Of a stretch of DNA of 64,000 nucleotides, positions 1-9,070 are shown piece by piece; position 1 is the first letter of the stretch, and each line of letters starts with the position of its first letter. The translations under genes were made by a program, and so were the position numbers. The notes below the pieces were generated by a model that had not been told where the DNA came from, made no database searches, and saw only the letters and a program-made list of their open reading frames with translations. Source of the DNA: Marinihelvus sp942491555 (GTDB lineage Bacteria > Pseudomonadota > Gammaproteobacteria > Xanthomonadales > SZUA-36). The stretch is taken from contig CALOBN010000002.1 in the NCBI GenBank assembly GCA_942491555.1, positions 1 to 64,000 on the forward strand. Reading direction: 5' to 3'.

Positions 1-894
1 GGCCAGGGTGACCAGTACCTGGCGATACTCGCGGGTCCAGTCAATATAGGCTTTGCCGAGTGATTCTGTATCCAGATCGCGCCCGCCGCCCTCGCTGGCC
101 CAAAAATCAAAGGTTTCAAAGCGCGCGATGACACGCTCGCCGTCCCAGCGGAACTGCTGGCCCATGCTGCCGCTGAGCGTTTCGGTAGCCGCGGCCTTCT
201 CAATGGCGGCATCGAGCAATTCCCAGAGCACCGTAAAGCCAAAGTGCTCAAGCTGCAGTTTCAGCATGGCAAGCAGGTCGGTGAGGGTTAAAAAGCGCGC
301 ATGGGTCGCGGTAATGCCGAAGGCCGATTCCAGCGCCCGTGCCGACTGTGGTGACAGCTGGCCCTCCTCCATGAAGCGGTGTTCCATCTGTGCTTCGAAA
401 AATGCCAGGTCCTCGGCATCACCGAAGAGCTGCAGCGGGATGAGCTGCAGGATACCCGGCGGCAAGTCAGCCGCGGGCGTCAGGTCCGCGACAGGCATGT
501 GACCCTGGGATGTGCCGATGCTCATCATGGTCGGCTGATCTGCGGGATTGTCTGAACGCCGGCGTCGCCGAAACACTTCCTGCATGGCCCGGAACAGGGG
601 CCAATCGGGTTGCAGGACCTGTGTCTGGTCATACAGGGCGCCGGTCAGGCACACGCTCACCCGCCCTATGTTTGGCAGCAGCTTGCCAAGATCGGCAGCG
701 ATGTGCGCAACGATCTGCTCGGCAGCACTGCTGTCGAGTGGTTGCGGTTGCAGGGCCTCTTCCCCGTGATAACGGAGCGGATCAGTTTCCACCGCCACCA
801 GCAGTGGCAGCGCCTGTTGCTTACTCAAGGTTCGGGCCTGCAGATTGCAGGTGCTGTCAGAAGAGCGAGAAGGGTGAGCGACTGCGTCCTTCAC
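1..894 (-). CDS. Unrecognised protein, 3' part cut by window edge
   Basis: An open minus-strand frame runs off the left edge with no stop in about 298 codons. I do not recognise the family. The predicted protein is mostly soluble, has no signal peptide or membrane segment, carries a run of arginines (EVFRRRRRSD) about a third of the way in, and its visible end contains the stretch DFWASEGGGRDLD. There is no in-frame ATG near the upstream gene. A GTG at 894 would overlap the upstream DUF1232-type gene by about 38 bases, and a TTG at 828 is an alternative, so the start is uncertain. It probably belongs to the same transcription unit as the gene before it. The opposite-strand reading frames here are shadows. 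Confidence 0.5.
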   Translation of the reverse strand, partial: MKDAVAHPSRSSDSTCNLQARTLSKQQALPLLVAVETDPLRYHGEEALQPQPLDSSAAEQIVAHIAADLGKLLPNIGRVSVCLTGALYDQTQVLQPDWPLFRAMQEVFRRRRRSDNPADQPTMMSIGTSQGHMPVADLTPAADLPPGILQLIPLQLFGDAEDLAFFEAQMEHRFMEEGQLSPQSARALESAFGITATHARFLTLTDLLAMLKLQLEHFGFTVLWELLDAAIEKAAATETLSGSMGQQFRWDGERVIARFETFDFWASEGGGRDLDTESLGKAYIDWTREYRQVLVTLA

Positions 895-1414
895 CGTTGC
901 CGCGACGCCGGCGCCGGCGCATGCGTGAATGCAGCTGCTTGCGACGTGTTTCCAGCCAGTCCCCGCGCTCGATAGATTCAGAGGCCTCGCCCAGGCGGGC
1001 CTGTTCAGCGGCGCGGAACACCACGAAGTCGCGGTAAGCCTGAATTTCATGTTTCAGTTCGCGGCTCACGATTTCGATCATGATGGCGTCGTCAAGAAAG
1101 CCGAGGCCTGGAATGTCATCAGGAATCAGATCATCAGCCTCGGAGAAATAAGCCAGCGCTTCCACGACCCGCTGCCGGTCATCGCTAACCAGGCCCCAGG
1201 CCTCATCCATGACCATGCCAATCAGTGTTTCGAGCGTATTCATCCGGTCACGAATGAAATCGGAGGTTTCCGAGGCGTTGACCTTTGTCATCAGGTTGCT
1301 CGCGGCATCGACGATACTGCGCATGTCCTTATTGCGGGCCGATTCACGGGCCTTGGTCATGACCGCCTTGAAGTGCTCGAGGTCGCTTTCACTGAGTTCA
1401 AAGGAAATTCGCAT
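857..1414 (-). CDS. DUF1232 / YkvA-like family protein
   Basis: A 185-residue protein of unknown biochemical role. The centre (about residues 85-115) has the DUF1232 signature: ALAYF followed by DLIPDDIPGLGFLDD, the conserved Pro-Asp-Pro-Gly-Leu-Asp-Asp pattern of YkvA-like proteins. Typical members are short and membrane-associated; this one has a longer helical N-terminal half and no clear transmembrane segment. The C-terminus is a very basic tail (MRRRRRR around residue 170) that could bind nucleic acid or acidic lipid, which is inference. It starts at an ATG without a strong ribosome-binding site and overlaps the next minus-strand gene. Confidence 0.7.
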   Translation of the reverse strand: MRISFELSESDLEHFKAVMTKARESARNKDMRSIVDAASNLMTKVNASETSDFIRDRMNTLETLIGMVMDEAWGLVSDDRQRVVEALAYFSEADDLIPDDIPGLGFLDDAIMIEIVSRELKHEIQAYRDFVVFRAAEQARLGEASESIERGDWLETRRKQLHSRMRRRRRRGNGEGRSRSPFSLF

Positions 1415-1509
1415 CGTGGGCTGCCCAAATCTGTGATGAAAGGTTATTACGTTAGCCTACCCGCGCGGCGGCGAGGTCGTCAATCAGGGACGCTCGCCGG
1501 ATGTGCTTT

Positions 1510-1989
1510 CTAACGAAATTCGCCCGGGCGTCCGGGTACCGTGAAGATGCGTCCGGAGTGCATGAAACGCAGCAGGCCTTCATCCGGACTGTCGACTGCG
1601 CCCTCCAGCTGATAGGTCGCGCTGTCTCCACCCGTCAGTGCGTCGAGTAAGACCACGCCGGCACTGGAGGCTGTGGCTTGCAACCGTATGGTCTCAAAAC
1701 CCCCGGCTGGAATGCTAAGCGCAACGTCTTTCTGTATTTGCGCGAGCGGTACGTTGTCGTCAATGAGGACATTAACTGTCACGCTGGAGAATTCCAGGGT
1801 CTCATCATTGACGTTGCGCAGGCGCAGTTCCAGGCTAAGTTTGGAGCCGTCGAGTTGCCAGCTGTTCACCTGTGCAAACGGTGACTCACCTTTCACAGCG
1901 CCGGAGCTGCACGCGCCAAGGATCAGCCCTGTACAGAGGATTACAAGAACGCAGAGCAGGTGCTGCCGTGTGGGTACCGGTCTGTTCAT
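1510..1989 (-). CDS. LEA14/WHy-domain-like lipoprotein
   Basis: A small lipoprotein of about 159 residues. The N-terminus has a hydrophobic signal peptide ending in a lipobox (LILGAC), so Cys is probably lipidated and the protein anchored to a membrane facing the periplasm. The mature part resembles late-embryogenesis-abundant (WHy) beta-sandwich proteins: alternating strands with LSLELRLRNVND and IPAGGFETIRL, as in LEA14-like lipoproteins near transport genes. I chose the ATG at 1989 rather than one nine codons upstream because GGAAGGGA lies about seven bases before it. It follows the ABC ATPase gene by roughly 50 bases on the same strand, so it may be co-transcribed. Its function is unknown. 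Confidence 0.7.
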   Translation of the reverse strand: MNRPVPTRQHLLCVLVILCTGLILGACSSGAVKGESPFAQVNSWQLDGSKLSLELRLRNVNDETLEFSSVTVNVLIDDNVPLAQIQKDVALSIPAGGFETIRLQATASSAGVVLLDALTGGDSATYQLEGAVDSPDEGLLRFMHSGRIFTVPGRPGEFR

Positions 1990-2040
1990 ATCAGTGTCCC
2001 TTCCATTTAGCTGCAACCCCTGTGCCGGTTTGAGGCCGGG

Positions 2041-3036
2041 CTATGGTTGTCGGGGGTTCGATTCGGATTCATCGCTGAAGCATTCTAAATGATGATCTGT
2101 GCTTCCAGGTACAGCGCGCCGTTCCGGCATCGATAGCCGGCAGCGATCATGAACCAGGCGGCAGCGATGCTGAAACACACAGCCCGGACCGGAGTGGCGT
2201 TCAGCGAGCCCGGCCCCGGGATCGATCTGCGCGGTGGGTATCGATGGGTCCAGTCGCGGCAGTGCAGCCAGCAACTGACGGGTATAGGGATGCGCAGCGT
2301 TCTGGAATACCTGCCCGGCACGCCCCTGCTCAACAATCCTTCCGCGATACATGACGCTCAGCTGTTGGGCATTTTCCCGGAGCAGGGCGAGATCGTGCGA
2401 GATCAGCAGGATTCCCATGGCACGCTCCTTGCAAAGACCACGGAGCAGAGCCATGACCTGGGCCTGGACTGAAACGTCCAGGGCGGCCAGGGCCTCATCT
2501 GCTACCAGCAGGTCCGGCTCGCAGACCAGCGCGCGGGCAATGGCAATGCGTTGTCGCTGTCCCGAGGAAAACTCCCTTGGTTGACGTCCCAGGGCGCTCG
2601 AGTCCAGGCCGACTGCCTTGAGAGCCGCGCCGAGGTGCGCATCGGAATCATCCAGACCAAAATGGCGCGCAGGCTCACGCAGGGTCTGGGCGATGCTGCG
2701 GCGCGGACTGAGGGACGTGCCCGGGTCCTGGAATATCAGCTGAATACGCCGTCTGGCCTGACGCTGTGTCAGCGGGTCACTGCCGTGTACCGAAACCCCG
2801 TCCAGCTGAATCTCCCCGGCTGAGGGTCTGGCCAGCTGGACCAGGCTGCGTGCGAGGGTGCTTTTTCCGGATCCGGACTCCCCGGCCAGGCCATGAATTT
2901 GCCCACGCGTCAGCTCAAGGTCCACGCCCTGTACGGCATGTACCTGTACCTGAGATTTCCCCAAATGCAAAAAATTACGGCTGCCTGCATAGCTGACATG
3001 CAGGCCGGAGACCCTTAGCAGCGGCGCTTGTTTCAT
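2041..3036 (-). CDS. Peptide/nickel-type ABC transporter ATPase (OppF/DppF-like)
   Basis: Second ATPase of an oligopeptide/dipeptide/nickel ABC importer, about 331 residues. Walker A is GESGSGKST, the signature is FSSGQRQR (an S replaces the usual first G of LSGGQ), and Walker B is LLVADEA followed by LAALDVS. The C-terminal extension has HPYTRQLLAALP and a Cys cluster (GCVFQHRC, then DRC) typical of Opp/Dpp ATPases. Start: the ATG at 3036 overlaps the stop of the upstream ATPase as ATGA, the coupling used throughout this operon. A longer frame begins upstream but lies inside the neighbour. It pairs with the next ATPase as a heterodimer on the cytoplasmic face. Confidence 0.88.
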   Translation of the reverse strand: MKQAPLLRVSGLHVSYAGSRNFLHLGKSQVQVHAVQGVDLELTRGQIHGLAGESGSGKSTLARSLVQLARPSAGEIQLDGVSVHGSDPLTQRQARRRIQLIFQDPGTSLSPRRSIAQTLREPARHFGLDDSDAHLGAALKAVGLDSSALGRQPREFSSGQRQRIAIARALVCEPDLLVADEALAALDVSVQAQVMALLRGLCKERAMGILLISHDLALLRENAQQLSVMYRGRIVEQGRAGQVFQNAAHPYTRQLLAALPRLDPSIPTAQIDPGAGLAERHSGPGCVFQHRCRLVHDRCRLSMPERRAVPGSTDHHLECFSDESESNPRQP

Positions 3037-4055
3037 GGTGCCCGGTCCAGCGAATGCTCCGCGGCATTGTTCAGCGGGTGATGGCAGGCAACACAGGGGC
3101 CCGTTGCAGCGCCCAGTGCCGGCACGCTGTCCTGACAAAGCTGCCCGGCCCGCTCACAACGATCTGCAAAAGCGCAGCCCGGGCGTGTCTCCAATACCGA
3201 TAGGGCGTTTTCCGGAATGGATCTCGCCGGACCATTACCCGTGCTTTGCAGTCGTGGCAGGGCAGCAAGTAACCCGGCGGTATAAGGGTGTGCGGGCTGC
3301 CGGTAGAGATCATGTCCGGTGGTACGCTCCACCACGCGTCCGTGGTACATGACCACGACCTCCCGGGCATGACGGGTCAGGAGCCGCAAATCATGCGTGA
3401 TCAGCAGCACCGCCGTGTCTGATGTCTCCGCAAGGCGCCCAAGCTGCTGCAGAACGATAGACTGCGTGGCTGCATCCAGGGCCGTGGTCGGCTCATCTGC
3501 CACCAGGACTTTTGGTTTTAACGCCTGCGCCATCGCAATCAGGCACAGCTGGCGCATGCCGCCGGAGAGCTCATGGGCATTTCGTGTGGCAATCAATTCG
3601 GGCCGTGGAAATCCGACATCTGCCAGGGCCTGCAGGCTGCGTTGTTGTGCAGCCGCTCTGCCGACACCGGTCTGGCGTATCAGCGCCCGCCGCAACTGGC
3701 TGCCTACCGTGAATACCGGATCCAGGGCTGCCGCCGGATCCTGGAACACCATGGCCAGATCCCTGCCGCGAAAAGGCCGCATTGCACCGGGGTCGGTAAG
3801 CGGCAATGCCCGCCCATCAAGTGTTGCCAGATCGCACTGTGTGCGAAATACGCGCGGATCATTGAGCCCAAGCAGTGCCAGTGCGGTCAGCGACTTTCCG
3901 CAGCCGGACTCTCCTGCGAGCCCGGTAATGCTGCCTGCTGACAGGTCCAGATCGATGCCGCGCAGTATCGGCCGGTCAGTGCGCTCGTCCTGCGCGCGCC
4001 CGGTATCCCGCAGGGATACACGCAGACCACGGATGCTCAGGCGGGCGTTGCTCAT
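3033..4055 (-). CDS. Peptide/nickel-type ABC transporter ATPase (OppD/DppD-like)
   Basis: First ATPase of the importer, 340 residues. It shows Walker A GESGCGKS, signature ELSGGMRQ, Walker B VLVADEPTTALD, the H-loop (LLITHD) and the C-terminal oligopeptide-family block HPYTAGLLAALP, followed by a GCAFADRC Cys motif. Length is normal for OppD/DppD. Both ends overlap neighbours by four bases (ATGA), which indicates translational coupling with the permease upstream and the second ATPase downstream. Substrate specificity cannot be judged from an ATPase. Confidence 0.9.
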   Translation of the reverse strand: MSNARLSIRGLRVSLRDTGRAQDERTDRPILRGIDLDLSAGSITGLAGESGCGKSLTALALLGLNDPRVFRTQCDLATLDGRALPLTDPGAMRPFRGRDLAMVFQDPAAALDPVFTVGSQLRRALIRQTGVGRAAAQQRSLQALADVGFPRPELIATRNAHELSGGMRQLCLIAMAQALKPKVLVADEPTTALDAATQSIVLQQLGRLAETSDTAVLLITHDLRLLTRHAREVVVMYHGRVVERTTGHDLYRQPAHPYTAGLLAALPRLQSTGNGPARSIPENALSVLETRPGCAFADRCERAGQLCQDSVPALGAATGPCVACHHPLNNAAEHSLDRAP

Positions 4056-4891
4056 CGCGGAATCTCGCGCAGGCTGAAGGTGTCCTGCAGCGCATCGGCA
4101 AGCAGGTTCAGGCCCAGCAGGAGCAAAAACAGCAGCAGCGAGGCCGCTGCGAAATTGCCAAAGTGTCCGGCCAGCACATCCTGGGTACTCTCAGCCAGCA
4201 TCAGGCCCCAGCTTATGCCGTCATGCACACCGATCCCCAGAAAGCTCAGAATGACCTCGGTCTTGATGGCTGCAACAAACGTCAGTGTTGCCTGGACCAG
4301 TAAAATATGTACCGTGTTGGGCAACAGGTGGCGCATCAGGATCAACGGCGCCGGCAGACCAATGGCCTCGGCGGCAAGCACGAAATCCTGACCCCGCAGG
4401 CGTGCGATTTCTGCGCGGATCAGGCGTGCCGTACTGGTCCAGAAGGATACGATCATTGCCACGTACATGGCCACCTCACCGCCGCCAAACATAAACGCAA
4501 AGGCTGCGGCGAGCAGATAAATGGGAACCGAATCGAGAACACCCATCAGGTACAGGATCGCTTCATCCAGCCAGCTGCCGGGTTTCCAGCCGGCCGCCGC
4601 GCCCAACGCCGCGCCCAGGAGCAGCGCGCCGGTAGTCACCAGAATGCCGACGCGGAATGCGGTCAGGGTGCCGGCCAGTGCGCGGTCGAGGATGTCCTGG
4701 CCCAGGCGGTTGGTGCCGAACCAATGCGCCGCATCTGCCGGTCCCCACTGCACCGCACTGGTATTTGCCCAGTCACCGGCCAGCCAGCCGGCTGCAACGG
4801 CCAGCGCCAGCAGGGCCATGCCCGCCAGAATAATTCCGCCTGTGATGCCGGAAGGCATTTGCCAGAAGGTTGTGTCGGTTCCGTGTGTCAT
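4052..4891 (-). CDS. Peptide/nickel-type ABC transporter permease (OppC/DppC-like)
   Basis: Inner-membrane permease of 279 residues. The N-terminal helix (about residues 18-38) is followed by a periplasmic stretch containing HWFGTNRLGQDILDRAL, the hallmark of the DppC/OppC family. Then come five further hydrophobic segments and the cytoplasmic EAA loop, EAIGLPAPLILMRHLLPN. It overlaps the upstream permease and downstream ATPase by four bases each. It forms the translocation channel with the OppB-like partner. Confidence 0.9.
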   Translation of the reverse strand: MTHGTDTTFWQMPSGITGGIILAGMALLALAVAAGWLAGDWANTSAVQWGPADAAHWFGTNRLGQDILDRALAGTLTAFRVGILVTTGALLLGAALGAAAGWKPGSWLDEAILYLMGVLDSVPIYLLAAAFAFMFGGGEVAMYVAMIVSFWTSTARLIRAEIARLRGQDFVLAAEAIGLPAPLILMRHLLPNTVHILLVQATLTFVAAIKTEVILSFLGIGVHDGISWGLMLAESTQDVLAGHFGNFAAASLLLFLLLLGLNLLADALQDTFSLREIPR

Positions 4892-5841
4892 TGGTTCTGC
4901 AAGCGCGGATCAGCAAGCCGGCAGCCTGCTTCCGCCAGCAGCTGGACAATAACAAACAGGATGGCGGTCAGGGTGACCACGGCGAGCAATACAGGCTGGT
5001 CGCCGCTGGTAATCGCATCGAAGGTGACCTTGCCGACACCTGGAATACCAAAATAGGTCTCCAAAAGCAGGCTGCCGGAGACCACCACCAGGGGAACCGA
5101 GTACAGCAGCCGTGTAATGATGGGGACCAGCCCGTTACGCAGCGCGTTTCTGAACAGCAGCTCTGCCGGTGTCGCACCAAAGGCCAGTGCCGTGCGAATG
5201 TGCTCTCGCCCCAGCTCCTCGAGAATCACCGCCCGGTAAAAGCGCGTGTTGTAGCCGACTGAAACCAGGATCAACGCCAGCGTCGGCACGGCTACATAAA
5301 ACAGGTAACTCTCCAGCCCGTCCACGCGCCAACCCCGCGCTGGAAACCAGTTCAGCCCGTACGGCGTGCACAGCAAGATTTGCAGAATGATGATAATGAC
5401 CAGAAAGCTCAGGCTCAGACCCGCCACAGAGCCTGCGAGCACCAGCCGGTCCAGCACGCTGCCCCTGAACCAGGCAGCTGCCATACCCAGCACCAGGCCG
5501 AGCAGGTTGCCAAGCACGAAGCCTGGCAGCACCAGCAGCAGGGTGACCGGCAAGGTTCGGGACAGCAGCGTGCTGACGGATTCGCCGTTGCGCGTGGATT
5601 GCCCCAGGTCGCCCTGCAGCATGTCGCCCAGCCAGTTGCCGTAACGACTCAGGAATGGGCGGTTGTAGCCCAGCGATTCACGCAATTCTTCAACCTGTGC
5701 TGCGCTCGGGTTTTTACCAAGCAGCTCATAGGTCTGGTCAGGGCCGAACCAGACCATCAGGGTAAAACTCAACAGAGACACACCGAGCATCAGGACAAAG
5801 CCATAGATCAGGCGCCGTAGAAAATATTGCGCGGTTTTCAT
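4888..5841 (-). CDS. Peptide/nickel-type ABC transporter permease (OppB/DppB-like)
   Basis: Inner-membrane permease of 317 residues. It opens with a transmembrane helix (LIYGFVLMLGVSLLSFTLM) and a periplasmic region including ELRESLGYNRPF and GDLGQSTRNGESV, as in OppB/DppB. The EAA motif is TALAFGATPAELLFRNALRN near residue 235. It lies 81 bases after the substrate-binding lipoprotein gene and overlaps the OppC-like gene by four bases. The intervening 81 bases show no terminator, so one transcript is likely. Confidence 0.9.
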   Translation of the reverse strand: MKTAQYFLRRLIYGFVLMLGVSLLSFTLMVWFGPDQTYELLGKNPSAAQVEELRESLGYNRPFLSRYGNWLGDMLQGDLGQSTRNGESVSTLLSRTLPVTLLLVLPGFVLGNLLGLVLGMAAAWFRGSVLDRLVLAGSVAGLSLSFLVIIIILQILLCTPYGLNWFPARGWRVDGLESYLFYVAVPTLALILVSVGYNTRFYRAVILEELGREHIRTALAFGATPAELLFRNALRNGLVPIITRLLYSVPLVVVSGSLLLETYFGIPGVGKVTFDAITSGDQPVLLAVVTLTAILFVIVQLLAEAGCRLADPRLQNQ

Positions 5842-5922
5842 GGGCCCACCTTCAATCCATACAGTCGCATAGGCAAGGTCTCATGGATGCGGTCTCTTAA
5901 CCCACTGCTCATGGGTCAGGCC

Positions 5923-7722
5923 TCATGGCGCGGTGGGTGGCACCATGTCGACGAAGCGCAGGAAGTAACCGCCTAGAAAGGCCCGGTCAGGCCGCATAAT
6001 CGCGTCCCGGCTCCACATCAGTATCAGGTGCCGGTTAAGGCCGCTGATGGTTGCACAACTTTCTATCACCCTCTGGTTCATCTGCTCAAACAGCACGGCG
6101 CGCTCGGGCGATGGTGGTAACACGGAGGATGCCCGATAGAGCTCATTGAAGGTTTCGTCATTGAAGTTGGAGTTGTTCGAACCGGGGCTCGCGTTGGGTC
6201 CGTAAAAGAGCTGCAAGGTGTTCTCGGCATCCGGGTAATCCAGGGTCCAGCCAGCCGTCATCAACATGACTTCCCGCTTGCTGTACGCCTGGGCATAGTC
6301 GCCAAAGCTGGCAAAGGCCAAGGGTCGGACCTTATCGCGGGGAAAGCCAATGGTCTCCATGAAGCTGCGGAACTGTTCAAACATCTGCCGTTCGGTGACG
6401 CTTGCGGGAAACCCATACTCGAGTACCGGAAGGTTATCCGGCGTCCAGCCATTGGCTGCGAGGAGATCCCTCGCCCCTTGCGGGTCGAATCTGATGCTGC
6501 TGTCGTCAAGTTCAGGATCAAACTCCGGCAAGCCGGGTGGTATGACGCCGGGGAATACCTGCCCAATACCCGCGAAGAACTGGTCATTGCGCGTCTGCCA
6601 GTCAAAGCCCATGCGGATTGCACAGCGCAATGCAAGATTGCGACGGTCCTGTTCCGGATCTTCATGATGACCGATGCGCGGGTCGGACATATTGAAATTG
6701 GTAAACACAAAACCAGCTTCCGGCGCTGCGTCCAGAAAAAACCGTTCGTCCAGGTCCGGCTTGAGCGTGACCGGATCGGTGCTCATCATCAAGGTGTCTG
6801 ACTGCGAAACGGATGCCTTGAGAAAGTCGCTGCGGCCGGAATAAAAGGTGTTCCAGCGTGCCGCATCCTCGGGGATGAACTCCACTTCTATCCGGTCCGT
6901 GAGTGGTGGTATCTGTCCCTCAATAACCTCCAGCCCCCACACGCCATCGCGCTGCGGATCAAAACCCTCGTCGGCAAGGCGGATGGGTTCCGCCCGAAAG
7001 TCCGGGTTTCGCTCCAGCACGGCACGCGCACTGTCGAAACTGTCCAGACGATACGGCCCGGAACCGACGGCCCGCGTGCCCAGTTGTTCGCCATAGGCTT
7101 CCACCGCCTCGCGGGGGACGATTGCGGCATAACCCTGGGTGAGCGTATGTACAATCTGTGGAAACGGCTGGGTAAGCTGCAGCTGAAGCGTGTAGGGGCC
7201 GATGGCCTGCAAGCCCCCGGGCGGAGTGTCGTAGTCGGCACCTGCGGCCTTCCATTCATCGAGACCGGCAATGCGACCTTGCCAGAGCCAGGCGCCCTGG
7301 CCACGCATGGCGGGATCAAAATGGCGCAGAATGGAATACACCACATCCGCAGCAACTACCTCACGACCCTGGCCGTCGGGGAAGACGGGGTCGTCGATGA
7401 AACGTACGCCGGGCTTCAGTTCGATTGTCAGGGTCAGCCCGTCATCCGAAAACACCGGCATACCGGTGGCCAGGTTTGGCGCCAGCTCATAGGGCCGGGC
7501 CAGGTACTGATAGCGGTACAGGGTGTCGTAGAGATTGATGACCAGGAATTTTGAATAGAGTGAAGAGGCCTGGGCCGGGTCCAGTGAGCGTGGCACCCCG
7601 TCCATGGAGTGCACATAGACGGAAGGTTCGACAGGTGCCGGCTCAGTTGTCTCACTGCAGGCGGATAGAAACCCGACGGACAGCACGACCAGGATGGGGC
7701 GCAGGTTTACCGCTGGTTTCAT
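5923..7722 (-). CDS. ABC transporter substrate-binding lipoprotein, family 5 (OppA/DppA-like)
   Basis: A 599-residue extracytoplasmic solute-binding protein. The N-terminus is a lipoprotein signal with lipobox LSAC at about residues 19-22. The family 5 pattern follows: RSLDPAQ near the start, ELAPNLA, LKPGVRF, VVYSILR and GSGPYRL. It is longer than most dipeptide binders (about 530), as in the branch that binds larger oligopeptides or modified peptides; the ligand is unknown. It starts only five bases after the stop of mlaA, so the transporter probably shares the mla transcript, which is an unusual neighbourhood. Confidence 0.88.
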   Translation of the reverse strand: MKPAVNLRPILVVLSVGFLSACSETTEPAPVEPSVYVHSMDGVPRSLDPAQASSLYSKFLVINLYDTLYRYQYLARPYELAPNLATGMPVFSDDGLTLTIELKPGVRFIDDPVFPDGQGREVVAADVVYSILRHFDPAMRGQGAWLWQGRIAGLDEWKAAGADYDTPPGGLQAIGPYTLQLQLTQPFPQIVHTLTQGYAAIVPREAVEAYGEQLGTRAVGSGPYRLDSFDSARAVLERNPDFRAEPIRLADEGFDPQRDGVWGLEVIEGQIPPLTDRIEVEFIPEDAARWNTFYSGRSDFLKASVSQSDTLMMSTDPVTLKPDLDERFFLDAAPEAGFVFTNFNMSDPRIGHHEDPEQDRRNLALRCAIRMGFDWQTRNDQFFAGIGQVFPGVIPPGLPEFDPELDDSSIRFDPQGARDLLAANGWTPDNLPVLEYGFPASVTERQMFEQFRSFMETIGFPRDKVRPLAFASFGDYAQAYSKREVMLMTAGWTLDYPDAENTLQLFYGPNASPGSNNSNFNDETFNELYRASSVLPPSPERAVLFEQMNQRVIESCATISGLNRHLILMWSRDAIMRPDRAFLGGYFLRFVDMVPPTAP

Positions 7723-7727
7723 GCCGA

Positions 7728-8441
7728 TTAATCCTCCAGGTAGGCCTCGTAATCAGGCGTCGGTGGCGCCCCATCATAGATCAGATACTCACGGCGTTGC
7801 AGCCAGGCATCGCGAATGAAGACATAAGGGTCGTAGGAATTGAATATGTCCTCGTCCAGTGGCAACAAGGATGCTCTGATCTGCACAAGGTCTGCAAAGA
7901 TCGGCCAGTAAATTCCTTCTTCACGGGCCGCATAGGATATCGGATGAAAATAACCATAAAAGCTGCGACCCGCTGTGTCACGCAAGGTGGAGGGGCCGAG
8001 AAAGGGCAGGACGAAATAGCGGCTGTCATCCCAGCCCCAGCCGGCCAGGGTCTGACCGAAGTCCTCATCGTGATCCGGCATGCCCTCCCGGGTGGCAAGA
8101 TCAAAAAAGCCGAGCAGCCCAAATATCGTGTTGAATACAAACCGCTCCGTGCTCTCGCCGAACGCACCGAATTTACCCTGTAACAGCTGGTTCAATCCGG
8201 TGACCGGGTAGGACAGGTTGCGGAAAAAATTACCGATGCCGCGCTGCAGTGGATCAGGAGTGATCGTGTCGTAGCCCCTGGCCACGGGACGCAGGACGTA
8301 CTTGTCCATACCCATATTGAACGCATGCATTTTGCGGTTATAACCCTCCCAGGGGTCATTGATCGGGTCTGTGTTGCGGTTCTGTGTGCCTGCGCAAGCG
8401 GCCAGAAGCGCGCACAAGGCGATGAGCAGAACGTGTCGCAT
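7728..8441 (-). CDS. mlaA: MlaA (VacJ) outer-membrane phospholipid-removal lipoprotein
   Basis: A 237-residue lipoprotein with signal peptide and lipobox LLAAC, followed by the diagnostic DPWEGYNRKMHAFN start of MlaA/VacJ. Further family blocks are VARGYD, GIGNFFRNL, RFVFNTIFG and the FGQTLAGWG region. MlaA forms a ring in the outer membrane that removes misplaced phospholipid from the outer leaflet and passes it to MlaC. In E. coli mlaA lies apart from mlaFEDCB; here it closes the mla operon, and its start codon overlaps the mlaC stop by one base (TAATG). Confidence 0.95.
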   Translation of the reverse strand: MRHVLLIALCALLAACAGTQNRNTDPINDPWEGYNRKMHAFNMGMDKYVLRPVARGYDTITPDPLQRGIGNFFRNLSYPVTGLNQLLQGKFGAFGESTERFVFNTIFGLLGFFDLATREGMPDHDEDFGQTLAGWGWDDSRYFVLPFLGPSTLRDTAGRSFYGYFHPISYAAREEGIYWPIFADLVQIRASLLPLDEDIFNSYDPYVFIRDAWLQRREYLIYDGAPPTPDYEAYLED

Positions 8442-9070
8442 TATTCGTCCTTGAGCTCCAGCTCGCCGCGCGCCAGGCGTTGCGTGATCGCTTCGATTCC
8501 TGACTGCTCCACTTGCGGCATTATCTGGTTCCGATAGGTAGTGACATAGGAAATACCTTCAACGATAACGTCAAAAGCTTTCCAGCCCGAGTCTGTTATG
8601 CGGAACATGTAATCGACCGGGATGTAGGCGCCGTTTAATGTCCGCACCCGCGTACGGACGCGGGTGGCGCGGTCGTTCAGCTCACCCCGCAAGGGCATGA
8701 CTTCAAGCTGCTCCCGGCTGCGGTATTCCAGCATGCCGCTGGCATAGCGCTCAATCAGCACATTCGACATGGCATCTGCGAAGGCGGTGATCTGCGCATC
8801 CGTCGCGTCGCGGCCGGCGCGTCCAAGAATAAGGCGTGCAGAGTACTTAACATCCATTGCAGGTAGCAGGTCCGAACGCACGAGATCCTCCAGCAATGCA
8901 GGATTGCTGCGGTACTCCTCCTTGTTGTCCTCGATCTTGGACAGCAAAGTGCCGGCGACCTCGCGAATAACCTCTTCAGGATTGGCCTGGGCGGCGGCCA
9001 GGGCCGGTAAGCCCAGGCCCAGGGCCAGCAACAGGATAAACAGGCCAGTGCGGACCGGCTGGTGACTCAT
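8441..9070 (-). CDS. mlaC: MlaC periplasmic phospholipid-binding protein
   Basis: A 209-residue secreted protein. A Sec signal peptide (hydrophobic core LFILLLALGLGLPALA, cleavage near AAAQA) precedes the Tol-Tol-associated Ttg2D/MlaC fold. Recognisable blocks are ARLILGRAGRDATDAQ, RYASGML, DYMFRITDSGWKAFDVIVEG and the end, ISYVTTYRNQ. MlaC shuttles phospholipid across the periplasm between MlaA and MlaFEDB. Its start overlaps the mlaD stop as ATGA. Confidence 0.93.
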   Translation of the reverse strand: MSHQPVRTGLFILLLALGLGLPALAAAQANPEEVIREVAGTLLSKIEDNKEEYRSNPALLEDLVRSDLLPAMDVKYSARLILGRAGRDATDAQITAFADAMSNVLIERYASGMLEYRSREQLEVMPLRGELNDRATRVRTRVRTLNGAYIPVDYMFRITDSGWKAFDVIVEGISYVTTYRNQIMPQVEQSGIEAITQRLARGELELKDE